Shown here: piece after piece, positions 44,312-52,116 of the stretch
Layout of the letters: each line of letters opens with the position of its first letter
Numbering within the stretch: the first letter of the stretch is position 1
Assembly (NCBI GenBank): GCA_009911065.1
Contig: QXWR01000024.1
Location: 19,418 to 83,417 of the forward strand
Source of the DNA: Clostridiaceae bacterium
GTDB taxonomy: Bacteria; Bacillota; Clostridia; Lachnospirales; Lachnospiraceae
Length of the DNA stretch: 64,000 bases
Direction of reading: 5' to 3'
Program-made: the position numbers and the translations under genes
The notes under the pieces: generated by a model
What the model saw: only the letters and a program-made list of their open reading frames with translations
What the model was told of the DNA's origin: nothing
Database searches by the model: none

Positions 44312-44553
44312 TCAAAACTGAAAAAAGCTAGAAAACATAAGGCTTCTGAGGATTTTCCTCAGGAGCCTTTGTTTGCATAATTCGGTTTTCCGAAAAGTTT
44401 TTAGGGGGGGGGAAGTAATGATGCACTTTGCCTGTATTTCTGATACAATTTTACCATCCTGATTGGTATCTATCGCTTCCCAAGCATATGCTGTACTACT
44501 CAAAAGAAGCATCATTGCAGACGTACAGAAACCCAACAATAACTTTTTTTCAT
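44312..44553 (-). pseudogene. Frameshifted remnant of a small secreted protein gene
   Basis: A perfect GGAGG lies six bases before an ATG at 44553, but the following run of seven A shifts the frame and a stop comes after 13 codons. With one extra A the frame would read a typical signal peptide (MKKKLLLGFCTS ... STAYA) and then an EF-hand/dockerin-like DTNQDGKI. Beyond a run of nine C (44404-44412 as G on plus) the frame runs antisense through the rpmF terminator, so the original 3' part is gone. A broken gene fits better than a functional one. Confidence 0.5.
44339..44374 (+). terminator. rpmF terminator
   Basis: A 14-bp stem AAGGCTTCTGAGGA / TCCTCAGGAGCCTT with one wobble pair and a 3-nt loop is followed by TGTTT. 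It lies 41 bp after the rpmF stop. Confidence 0.88.
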
Positions 44554-44675
44554 CTCATACCTCCAAAAATTTATTTTATACGTATTTATTGAAAAATACC
44601 CCCCCGTTTTGTCAATATCAAAGGATGTTTTTCAGTTTTGAAAATTGAAAAAAGAACAGGGTTTCTGCAGTTGAT

Positions 44676-45107
44676 TTAAAGATAGAACTCTCCTTTTTCT
44701 TCTCCATATTTGGCTATTATTTTCTCATAAAGTTTTTGCACACGCTCTTCTATTTTCTGTGGTGTCTCTTCCAGAAGATTAAATTTTGATGTTTCTGCCT
44801 CAATTTTCCTTGAATATTCATCCGTAAACTGCGGATATTCATTTAAGAGACAGGTCATTCGAAACATGGCATCAATTTGAATACAGTGTCTTACACACTG
44901 CTCAAACAATTCCTGAGTCATAGGAATCCGGTGTTCTATGGCAGCATTTTCTTCCTTTGTCAAAAGAGAGATTTCTCTGACAAATTCACCTAATCTGCTT
45001 TTTTGAACATCCGTAAGATGATCAAATTTTTTCCCGTCAAATTCATTTTTATTCCCCCATAAATTCCCTGTGACTTTTTCTACGAACCGTTTAATTGTTG
45101 GATTCAC
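44676..45107 (-). CDS. Unknown 143-residue helical protein
   Basis: The product is soluble, mostly helical and charged, without a signal, membrane segment or recognised domain. The GTG start has a perfect AAGGAGG six to seven bases upstream, supporting expression. It is divergent from the XRE regulator gene, with 179 bp of AT-rich promoter sequence between them, so that regulator may control it. I cannot assign a function. Confidence 0.6.
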   Translation of the reverse strand: MNPTIKRFVEKVTGNLWGNKNEFDGKKFDHLTDVQKSRLGEFVREISLLTKEENAAIEHRIPMTQELFEQCVRHCIQIDAMFRMTCLLNEYPQFTDEYSRKIEAETSKFNLLEETPQKIEERVQKLYEKIIAKYGEEKGEFYL

Positions 45108-45231
45108 TTTTAACCTCCTTGTGTAGAAAGCGATACAATTTTTTTGCTTAGAAAATCACTTGAATACGCCATTTTAAAGTATTTGTATTATGTATCATAA
45201 TGTGACAATTACGTTATTATAATGATAGCAT

Positions 45232-45258
45232 AATATGCCATACAATAACAATATGCCA
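45232..45258. promoter_or_regulatory. Direct-repeat operator candidate
   Basis: AATATGCCA occurs twice, at 45232-45240 and 45250-45258, 18 bp apart and therefore nearly two helix turns. It sits between the divergent XRE and unknown genes and is a candidate autoregulatory site. Confidence 0.35.
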
Positions 45259-45286
45259 AATAAAATAATTAGAAAGAGGGATACCT

Positions 45287-45634
45287 GTGCATATTGAGCT
45301 TAATTATAATAAACTTGGACAACGTATAAAGGAACAAAGACTGAAAAATCATCTGACACAGGAAAAATTGGGAGAAATCGTTAATGTTGCCACCAGTAAT
45401 ATCAGCCATATTGAGCGGGCTACTACACAAGTAAGCCTTTCTTCCCTTGTCAAAATAGCCAATGCCTTAGGGACGACGCTGGATCAGCTTGTCAGCGACA
45501 GCCTTAATTCTACGGCTGAAATCTATATTGAGCAGGATATATCCAATCTGCTGCAAGGCTGCAGTCTCAGCGAAAAGCAAATTATCAAAGATATTATTAT
45601 TGCGACAAAGAAAACGTTAAAAGAACATAGATAA
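45287..45634 (+). CDS. XRE-family transcriptional regulator
   Basis: This 115-residue protein has an N-terminal Cro/CI helix-turn-helix (about residues 8-65; LTQEKLGEIVNVATSNISHIER) and a short C-terminal helical part. The start is GTG at 45287 after AAAGAGGG. It is divergent from the unknown gene at 44676 and followed by its own terminator. It may be a remnant of a mobile or stress module; nothing else phage-like is near. Confidence 0.88.
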   Translation: MHIELNYNKLGQRIKEQRLKNHLTQEKLGEIVNVATSNISHIERATTQVSLSSLVKIANALGTTLDQLVSDSLNSTAEIYIEQDISNLLQGCSLSEKQIIKDIIIATKKTLKEHR

Positions 45635-45641
45635 CACAAGA

Positions 45642-45675
45642 AGCTACTGAATGGCATAATTCCAGTAGCTCTTTT
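45642..45675 (+). terminator. Terminator after the XRE gene
   Basis: The stem AGCTACTG / CAGTAGCT, with a partly paired AAT/ATT extension, is followed by CTTTT. It lies just after the stop at 45634. From here to 45823 nothing else is seen. Confidence 0.8.
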
Positions 45676-45823
45676 CATATGAAAAAAATGACTCAACGAA
45701 TGTCTCATTATGCAAATTATACGATTATGCATAAAATCCGGATTGATTCAACAAGAATTTCAGGGTATAATGACAGAATCTTCTCCTGACTTTTCGGGAT
45801 AATCTCCAATATAGGAAATGTTT

Positions 45824-45881
45824 ATTTCCTAATAGCTGTGAAATGGCATTATTTTATTGTTACCCTTTTTTGGGTTATGAT
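45824..45881 (+). promoter_or_regulatory. Activator site and -10 box of the mupG promoter
   Basis: ATTTCCTAATAGCTGTGAAAT (45824-45844) has inverted ends ATTTC/GAAAT. Exactly 31 nt later comes a -10 box TATGAT (45876-45881), while the expected -35 region is poor. The same site and spacing recur at 49081. A further 8-bp inverted repeat, TAGGAAAT/ATTTCCTA (45812-45831), overlaps its upstream half. An activator-dependent promoter is inferred. Confidence 0.6.
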
Positions 45882-45946
45882 ATTAGATAAAAAATATAGT
45901 CACAGCATTGTATGTGGCGAAAATAACCAAAAAGGAGAAGGATATT

Positions 45947-47035
45947 ATGGCAAAACTGGGATTATCGATTTATCCGGAACATTCGGAGTTGGAAAAGGAT
46001 CTGGAATATTTAAGTCTGGCGGGAAAATATGGGTTTCAGCGAGTGTTTACTTGTCTGATCAGTATGGGGGATGAGAAAAAGGAAGAACTGATCGAAAAGT
46101 TTCGCGTTCGCATTGACGAGGCGCATAAAAACGGGATGGAAGTAATTTTGGATGTAAATCCAGCGGTATTTCACCGATTGGGAATGTCATCCACCGATTT
46201 AAGCGTGTTTTCTCAAATGCACGCAGATGGAATCCGTCTGGATGAAGGATTTACCGGCATGGGGGCCAGCCGTCTTACCTTTAATTCATGGGGATTGAAA
46301 GTTGAGATGAATGCCAGCACAGAAATGGGATTTATTGAAGATGTGGTAAGTCATTACCCTAACCGGGAGAAGCTTATGACCTGCCATAATTTTTATCCTC
46401 AGAAATATACGGGAGTCAGTCTGGAACATTTTAACTGCTGTAATGCTTTTATTAAAGAGAGAGGGCTGAATGTGGCGGCTTTTGTGTCCAGCCAGAACAA
46501 AGAGGCAGTTGGTCCATGGCCGTTGTCAGAAGGTCTTTGTACATTAGAGATGCATCGGGAAACCCCGATAGATTTTCAGGTACGCCATATGTTTGCCACA
46601 GGCATGGTAGATGATGTGCTGATTGCCAATGCCTATGCCACTAAGGAAGAGCTGGAAGCCTGCGGGGCAGTAAACCCGTTTGTGCTGACCTTTGGCATTT
46701 GTCTGGAGAAGGATTTGACTCCGGCCGAAAAGGCAGTTTTGTATTTTAATCAGGGACATGTTGTGCGGGGAGATATGAGCGAATATATGCTGCGTTCCAC
46801 AATGACAAGGGTGGTGTATGCCTCGGAAGATATTCCAGCAGCCAATACCAGAGATCTGAAACGGGGAGACGTGGTGATTATCAACAATAATTACGGCAGA
46901 TATAAAGGCGAGCTGCATATTGTGTTGCGGGATATGCCAAATGACGGAAGAAAGAATGTCATTGGACACCTGCCAGAGCATGAGCAGATTCTCCTTGACT
47001 ATGCAAAACCCTGGAAACATTTCTGCTTTATATAA
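45947..47035 (+). CDS. MupG/DUF871-family 6-phospho-glycosidase
   Basis: This 362-residue protein matches DUF871 (MupG), which in Staphylococcus hydrolyses MurNAc-6-phosphate-GlcNAc inside the cell. The N-terminal TIM-barrel (LGLSIYPEHSE, then HADGIRLDEGFTG and HNFYPQKYTG) is followed by a C-terminal cyclophilin-like domain. AAGGAG sits before ATG 45947. It heads a PTS-linked region, which fits a phosphorylated disaccharide substrate. Whether that is a muropeptide sugar here is not shown: no MurQ etherase is in the window. Confidence 0.85.
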   Translation: MAKLGLSIYPEHSELEKDLEYLSLAGKYGFQRVFTCLISMGDEKKEELIEKFRVRIDEAHKNGMEVILDVNPAVFHRLGMSSTDLSVFSQMHADGIRLDEGFTGMGASRLTFNSWGLKVEMNASTEMGFIEDVVSHYPNREKLMTCHNFYPQKYTGVSLEHFNCCNAFIKERGLNVAAFVSSQNKEAVGPWPLSEGLCTLEMHRETPIDFQVRHMFATGMVDDVLIANAYATKEELEACGAVNPFVLTFGICLEKDLTPAEKAVLYFNQGHVVRGDMSEYMLRSTMTRVVYASEDIPAANTRDLKRGDVVIINNNYGRYKGELHIVLRDMPNDGRKNVIGHLPEHEQILLDYAKPWKHFCFI

Positions 47036-47076
47036 AGAATAGTAGAAATTTGTAAAAGAGAGGAGAGTGTGTTGGG

Positions 47077-49017
47077 ATGTTAAATAAAAGACAAGAACGA
47101 TTGCTCTCTATTCTGGTTGAAAAAGAAGACTGGATGACCAGCAAACAACTGGCAAGACTTTTGGAGGTTACAGACCGAACCATCCGCTCAGACATTGATG
47201 GGATTAACAAATCAATGAATCCTTCGCCCATCGAGTCTAATATCCGTATGGGCTACCGTGCGGTTGTGGTGAATACCGTGGATCTTTCCGATAAAAAGCA
47301 GTCTGGGGCAGAGCCGGTCATATATGGGGCAGGAGAGATTCCCCAGACACCAGGAGCACGTTGTATTTACATGATTCAAAGGATGTTGTTTGAAATTCAA
47401 TGGCTGAACCTTCTGGAACTGCAGAATCAAATTTACATCAGTGATTACTCTCTTCAAAATGATTTGAAACGAATCCGGAAAATGCTTGAGCCATATCCTG
47501 CCTTAAAGCTGGTAAGGGAGAAAAAGCGTATTTCCATCCAGGGGGATGAGCGCAGCAAACGGAAACTTTACCGGGATTTGCTGATTGCTGAGGTTCAGGA
47601 TAATTTCCTGAACCTGGACCGGCTGGCTTATCTTTATAAGAATTTTGATCTGATTGAAGTAAAGGATATTTTTGTAAAGGTTTTGGAAGAATATGATTAT
47701 TCCATCCATGAGGCGTTGTTTGCCATGTTGATTCTTCATGCGGGTACCAGCATTGAGAGAATGAGCGCCTGCCATTATGTTCAGATGGACGAGACTCAGG
47801 CAGGACTTGAGGACACAATCGAATATCAGATTTCCAAAACCTTTTTTGAGCGGGTTTCCAGACGGCTGCATATTCGGGTCCAGGAAGGGGAAATCGGTTT
47901 GTTTGCCTTGGTGATTATGGGCAGGCAGGCTTCCAACTATACCAGCGACCATATGAAGTTTGGCAGCCGGTGGCTCAACAGCAGAAAGCTGGTCCAAGGC
48001 GCTTTGGACCGACTAAATGAGGTGTTTCGGGTTGATTTTGGTAAAGACGAAGATTTGATGGCAGGACTGAAAATGCACTTTCGCGGTCTGGTAGAACGGA
48101 CAAAGAACAAAGTTGTGTTGGAAGATATTTTTTTGGAGGAAATCAAAGAGAAATATCCATTGATTTTTGAAATGGGTGTGTATGTGGTGGCTTATCTGGA
48201 AGAAGTTCTGGAAATGCCAGTGGCTGAGGCAGAAAGCGGATTTATTGCGCTGCACTTGGGCGCAGCAAGCGAGCGGCTGAATGAGGCCAGCAAATACCGG
48301 GTGGTGATGATCTTTCCATACAATCAGATGTTTTCCGAGATGTGTGAGAAGAAGGTTCTGGATATGTTTGGGGACCGGATGAAGATTGTGAAGAAATTCC
48401 ATTACTTTGAGGAAGAAAAGATTCGGCAGGAAGAACCAGATTTAATTCTCACCACATTTCCCCTTCAGCACAAGCTGGAGATTCCTACTTTGTCCATCAG
48501 CCTGTTTGTAGATTCGGATACTGAGGCTGGCATTTTGCAGATGTTAAACAGTTTGGACAAAAAGAAGTTTCGTCTGGAATTTTCTGCCCATATCGGCCAT
48601 CTGCTTCGGAAAGAACACTATTATCAGGATTTGGATTTAAAGACTCCGGACGAGGTGATTTCTTGCCTTTGTGCCAGTCTGGAACAGGCGGGAGTGGTAG
48701 ATGGGGAATTTCGGGATATTGTTCTGAACCGGGAGCAGATGGCTCCCACATCTTTTGCAAACGCCCTGGCAATTCCTCATGCTTTTCGTGCTTTTGCCAC
48801 CAAATCCACCATTGCAGTGGCGCAGCTTAGAAATCCCATTCAATGGGGAGCTTTTGAGGTTCGCCTAGTGATGCTGTTTGCCATCAATAAAGCAGATCAG
48901 AGGATGATTAAAATATTTTTTGACTGGATTTCTGATATAATCAGCTGTCAGGAGCTTTTGGCTCAGTTAATTCGCGGTTGTGATTACGAGACCTTTATTG
49001 AACGGATTATGGAGTGA
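47077..49017 (+). CDS. PRD-domain transcriptional activator (MtlR/LicR type)
   Basis: The 646-residue regulator has an N-terminal winged helix (about 5-60), an Mga-like helix-turn-helix region and two PTS-regulation domains (about 180-290 and 300-405). An EIIB-like domain (about 408-495) and an EIIA-like domain with the phospho-His motif AIPHA (about 500-645) follow. The EIIB-like part lacks the usual active cysteine (it reads VVMIFPYNQMFSE). Such proteins sense PTS phosphorylation state and activate their operon. It lies between two promoters that share a 21-bp site, which it most likely binds. Confidence 0.9.
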   Translation: MLNKRQERLLSILVEKEDWMTSKQLARLLEVTDRTIRSDIDGINKSMNPSPIESNIRMGYRAVVVNTVDLSDKKQSGAEPVIYGAGEIPQTPGARCIYMIQRMLFEIQWLNLLELQNQIYISDYSLQNDLKRIRKMLEPYPALKLVREKKRISIQGDERSKRKLYRDLLIAEVQDNFLNLDRLAYLYKNFDLIEVKDIFVKVLEEYDYSIHEALFAMLILHAGTSIERMSACHYVQMDETQAGLEDTIEYQISKTFFERVSRRLHIRVQEGEIGLFALVIMGRQASNYTSDHMKFGSRWLNSRKLVQGALDRLNEVFRVDFGKDEDLMAGLKMHFRGLVERTKNKVVLEDIFLEEIKEKYPLIFEMGVYVVAYLEEVLEMPVAEAESGFIALHLGAASERLNEASKYRVVMIFPYNQMFSEMCEKKVLDMFGDRMKIVKKFHYFEEEKIRQEEPDLILTTFPLQHKLEIPTLSISLFVDSDTEAGILQMLNSLDKKKFRLEFSAHIGHLLRKEHYYQDLDLKTPDEVISCLCASLEQAGVVDGEFRDIVLNREQMAPTSFANALAIPHAFRAFATKSTIAVAQLRNPIQWGAFEVRLVMLFAINKADQRMIKIFFDWISDIISCQELLAQLIRGCDYETFIERIME

Positions 49018-49080
49018 AGAAAAAGCGTTTACCGTAAAACCAAAAGAGCTGCTAAAAGGATGCTTTCAAAGATTAGTAAA

Positions 49081-49138
49081 ATTTCCTAACAGCAGTGAAA
49101 TAACATTAAGCCACAAAATTGAATATGTGTCCTATAAT
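49081..49138 (+). promoter_or_regulatory. Activator site and -10 box of the PTS promoter
   Basis: ATTTCCTAACAGCAGTGAAAT (49081-49101) differs from the mupG site at two of 21 bases. The -10 box TATAAT (49133-49138) follows after exactly 31 nt, as at mupG, and lies inside an inverted repeat GTCCT/AGGAC. The -35 region is again poor. Confidence 0.6.
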
Positions 49139-49217
49139 AAGGACAACCAAATAAGAAATGCAGCAAGTCAAAAAGACGGGCTGCATTTTCTGGAAAAAAA
49201 TTAAGGAGGACGAAGGT

Positions 49218-49547
49218 ATGGAAGGCTTGGAAATGATTTGTTTTCAGATTATTTCGAGTGTGGGGACAGCAAGGTCCAGTTACATTGAGGCGATTCAGAA
49301 AGCGAAACAAGGCGACTTTCAGGAAGCCAGAGAATGTGTCGCCGCAGGGCAGAAAGAGTTTTTAAAAGGGCATGAAGCTCACTTTTCTCTGCTTCAAAAG
49401 GAGGCACAGGGCAATATGGTAGGCGGGTCCCTGATTTTGATTCATGCGGAAGATCAGCTGATGAGCGCAGAGAATTTTAAGATCATTGCAGAAGAGATGA
49501 TTGCCAGCTATGAGAAGATGGCAGAGCTGGAAAAGAAGTTAGGATAA
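49218..49547 (+). CDS. PTS lactose/cellobiose-family EIIA
   Basis: This 109-residue all-helical protein fits the lactose/cellobiose EIIA family; GNMVGGSLILIHAEDQLM carries the phospho-accepting His. It takes phosphate from HPr and passes it to EIIB. The ATG follows AAGGAGG. A stem (AAATGCAGC/GCTGCATTT, about 49156-49195) lies between promoter and start. EIIB follows after an unusual repeat-filled gap. Confidence 0.92.
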   Translation: MEGLEMICFQIISSVGTARSSYIEAIQKAKQGDFQEARECVAAGQKEFLKGHEAHFSLLQKEAQGNMVGGSLILIHAEDQLMSAENFKIIAEEMIASYEKMAELEKKLG

Positions 49548-49561
49548 CGAAAAGCCGGATC

Positions 49562-49695
49562 AGTGGAAAAGTTAAGTTAGTGGAAAAGTTGAATCAACAG
49601 AAAAGCTAAGTTAGTGAAAAAGTGCAATCAACAGAAAAGTTAAATTAGTGAAAAAGCAAAGACAGTGAAAAGCAAAAGCAGCAAAAAGGTCAGGA
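49562..49695 (+). repeat. Degenerate tandem repeat between EIIA and EIIB genes
   Basis: About eight units of 16-18 bp share the core AGTGAAAAAG or ACAGAAAAG. Two neighbouring 34-bp blocks (AGTTAGTG...AACAGAAAAG) are nearly identical. The array lies inside the PTS transcript, has stops in all frames, and is not spaced like a CRISPR. Confidence 0.8.
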
Positions 49696-49744
49696 TAGAA
49701 AATCCGAACCATAAAATTCAATGTATGACGAGGAGGGTTTATTT

Positions 49745-50065
49745 ATGAAACGAGTGTATTTATTTTGCAGTGCAGGAATGTCTACCAGTATGTTGGCAAG
49801 CAAAATGCAGGGAGTTGCGAACAGCCACAATCTTCCCATTGAAGTAGAAGCGTTTCCAGACGGAAAGATCGGCCAGATTGTGGCGGAAAAGCATCCGGAT
49901 GTGATTCTCTTAGGCCCGCAGGTGAAATATCGTTATCAGGAAATCGTCAATCAGTTTGGCTCCACAGGCATTCCCATTCAGGTCATTGACCAGACGGCTT
50001 ACGGAATGATGGACGGGGAGAAGGTTTTGAAATCAGCTATTAAGCTGATGAAGGGAGCAAAGTAA
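49745..50065 (+). CDS. PTS lactose/cellobiose-family EIIB
   Basis: The 106-residue protein has the EIIB active site near its N-terminus, LFCSAGMSTS, with phospho-accepting Cys8. It transfers phosphate to the sugar during passage through EIIC. ATG 49745 follows GAGGAGGG. EIIC begins 32 bp after the stop. Confidence 0.93.
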   Translation: MKRVYLFCSAGMSTSMLASKMQGVANSHNLPIEVEAFPDGKIGQIVAEKHPDVILLGPQVKYRYQEIVNQFGSTGIPIQVIDQTAYGMMDGEKVLKSAIKLMKGAK

Positions 50066-50097
50066 CACGACAAATTTGACAGGGGGTAAATGATATT

Positions 50098-51432
50098 ATG
50101 TTACATAAACTAGAAACGGTTCTTATGCCGTTAGCGGAAAAAATTGGAAGGAACAAATACCTGATTGCCATTCGAGATGGTTTTCTTTTGTCAATGCCTT
50201 TATTGATTGTAGGTTCCTTCTTTCTTCTGATTGCAAACTTTCCGATTCCCGGCTGGACGGAATTTTGGGCGCGGTTTTTCGGGGATAACTGGGCGAGTTA
50301 TTTTTCAAAACCAACCGATGCTACGTTTTCCATTATGGCAATACTGGCTGTAATTGGTATTGGTTATTCCTTTGCAGATCAATTAAAAGTAGACCGGCTG
50401 TTTGGTGCGGCAATTTCGCTGGTGTGTTGGTTTTTAATTATGCCATATGAGATTCTGTTCCAGGATTCGGTTGTCACGGGGATTCCTTTAGGCTGGGTTG
50501 GTTCCAAAGGTATTTTTGTAGGCATCATCTGTGCTTTTGCATCTGTCCATGTATATGCTTGGGTAAACAGTAAAGGCTGGGTTATCAAAATGCCAGATGG
50601 CGTTCCTCCCACAGTAGAGAAGTCTTTTGCAGCTTTGATTCCGGCTGGTATGTCTGTGTTGGTATTTTTCATTATCAACTTGATTTTTGCCATGACTCCA
50701 TACCAGAACGCATTTAATTTTGTGTTTACGATTCTTCAGACACCGCTGTTAAAGCTTGGAAACACCCTGCCAGCCATGGTGATTGCTTATATTTTCCTGC
50801 ACTTCTTCTGGTTCTTCGGGGTAAACGGCGGTTCCGTGGTGGGAGCGGTATTTAACCCGATTTTACAGACACTGTCTGCGGAGAACCTGGCAGCCCTTCA
50901 GTCCGGTCAGGCAATCCCGAATATTATCTGTCAGCAGTTCCAGGATTTGTTTGCTACCTTTGGAGGCGCAGGTTCTACTTTGTCTCTGCTGATTGCCATG
51001 CTTTTGTTCTGCCGGTCAAAACGGATTAAAGAGCTTGGAAAACTGGCCTTTATTCCAGGCGTATTTGGTATCAATGAACCGATTATCTTTGGATTGCCGA
51101 TTCTGTTGAACCCGATGATGCTGATTCCCTTTATGTTGGTTCCCACCATCAACATCATCATATCCTACTTCTGCATGAGTCTGGGCCTTGTACCCCTCTG
51201 CAGCGGCGTAGCCATTCCCTGGACCATGCCAGTAATTCTTTCCGGATTTTTGGCCACTGGCTGGCAGGGCGCGATTCTTCAGGGACTGCTTTTAGTGCTG
51301 GGCGTGTTCATTTATATGCCATTTATTAAGATGATGGATAAACAGTATTTGGCGGATGAGACCCAAAATAACAGCGGCTCAGATGATGAGGACGATCTGT
51401 CTCTGGATGATTTATCTTTTGACGATCTGTAA
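50098..51432 (+). CDS. PTS cellobiose-family EIIC permease
   Basis: This 444-residue permease has eight to ten membrane segments and the family's GINEPIIFGLP motif (residues about 320-332). It forms the sugar-specific membrane channel. The C-terminus is a striking acidic tail of Asp/Leu/Ser repeats (DDEDDLSLDDLSFDDL), not usual for this family. The family handles beta-linked disaccharides, so the MupG-like glycosidase is a fitting partner. Confidence 0.94.
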   Translation: MLHKLETVLMPLAEKIGRNKYLIAIRDGFLLSMPLLIVGSFFLLIANFPIPGWTEFWARFFGDNWASYFSKPTDATFSIMAILAVIGIGYSFADQLKVDRLFGAAISLVCWFLIMPYEILFQDSVVTGIPLGWVGSKGIFVGIICAFASVHVYAWVNSKGWVIKMPDGVPPTVEKSFAALIPAGMSVLVFFIINLIFAMTPYQNAFNFVFTILQTPLLKLGNTLPAMVIAYIFLHFFWFFGVNGGSVVGAVFNPILQTLSAENLAALQSGQAIPNIICQQFQDLFATFGGAGSTLSLLIAMLLFCRSKRIKELGKLAFIPGVFGINEPIIFGLPILLNPMMLIPFMLVPTINIIISYFCMSLGLVPLCSGVAIPWTMPVILSGFLATGWQGAILQGLLLVLGVFIYMPFIKMMDKQYLADETQNNSGSDDEDDLSLDDLSFDDL

Positions 51433-51467
51433 TAAATAAAGAGACCGTAAGAATGTGATAAAAGAAC

Positions 51468-51528
51468 AGCCCTGCGTAAATACTTCAGGAACCGGCTGGT
51501 GAAGGCTGGTGGGGAATTTTGCAGGGCT
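51468..51528 (+). other. Intercistronic stem-loop
   Basis: AGCCCTGC (51468-51475) pairs with GCAGGGCT (51521-51528) around a 45-nt G-rich loop. No T-run follows, so it does not look like a terminator. It may protect or separate the PTS messages from the downstream genes. Confidence 0.35.
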
Positions 51529-51564
51529 ATGGCAAAAATGATGGAAGGATGGGGTAAGTAAATT

Positions 51565-52089
51565 ATGAAAATTGTGATGATTTTTGATCAAATTCAGTCA
51601 GGACTTGGCACAAAAGATGATACAATGGTACCATTGACCGGCAAAAAAGAGCCAGTGGGTCCGGCTGTAATGATGCAGCCGTTTCTCAAGGAAATGGACG
51701 GTCATGTGATTGCCTGTCTTTGCTGCGGAAATGGAACCTATTTGGCAGACCCCCAGGAAGTAAGCCGGAAGCTTTGTGCCATGGTCAAAAAACTGCAGCC
51801 AGATGTGGTGATTTGTGGTCCTGCCTTTAATTTCCTGGATTATGGGGCTATGGCAGCTCGGGTGGCAGATGATATTAATACGACTACTGGAGTAAAAGCT
51901 TTTGCAGCAATGTCAGAGGAGAACGTGGACACCATTCAAGCGTTTAAGAATAAAGTGGCGATTGTGAAAACACCGAAAAAAGGCGGACTGGGTCTCAATG
52001 ACGCATTAAAGAATATCTGCAAAATGGCAAAGGCCATGGCAGAACAAGATCCGGCCCTGGAAAAGCTGAAACAGGAAGTGTGTTATTAA
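51565..52089 (+). CDS. GrdB-related N-terminal-half protein
   Basis: The 174 residues align by pattern with the N-terminal half of GrdB, the substrate-binding subunit of glycine/sarcosine/betaine reductases. The block DVVICGPAFNFLDYGAMAA corresponds to FIAGPAFNAGRYG in GrdB. Full GrdB is about 430 residues with a selenocysteine in the missing half; here the frame ends in a plain TAA and no in-frame TGA occurs. It is therefore not a classical reductase subunit. Its place between a PTS and a glycosylasparaginase suggests a role in degrading an amino-containing substrate. Confidence 0.7.
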   Translation: MKIVMIFDQIQSGLGTKDDTMVPLTGKKEPVGPAVMMQPFLKEMDGHVIACLCCGNGTYLADPQEVSRKLCAMVKKLQPDVVICGPAFNFLDYGAMAARVADDINTTTGVKAFAAMSEENVDTIQAFKNKVAIVKTPKKGGLGLNDALKNICKMAKAMAEQDPALEKLKQEVCY

Positions 52090-52116
52090 AAAGCGATAGC
52101 CAAGGAGGAACGTATT

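Noticed and set aside
49562..49695. Possible CRISPR array
   Set aside because: Units are adjacent with no unique spacers of 25-40 bp, are degenerate, and no cas gene is present.
51565..52089. Selenoprotein interpretation of the GrdB-related gene
   Set aside because: The frame ends in TAA, no in-frame TGA occurs, and the GrdB part carrying selenocysteine is absent.
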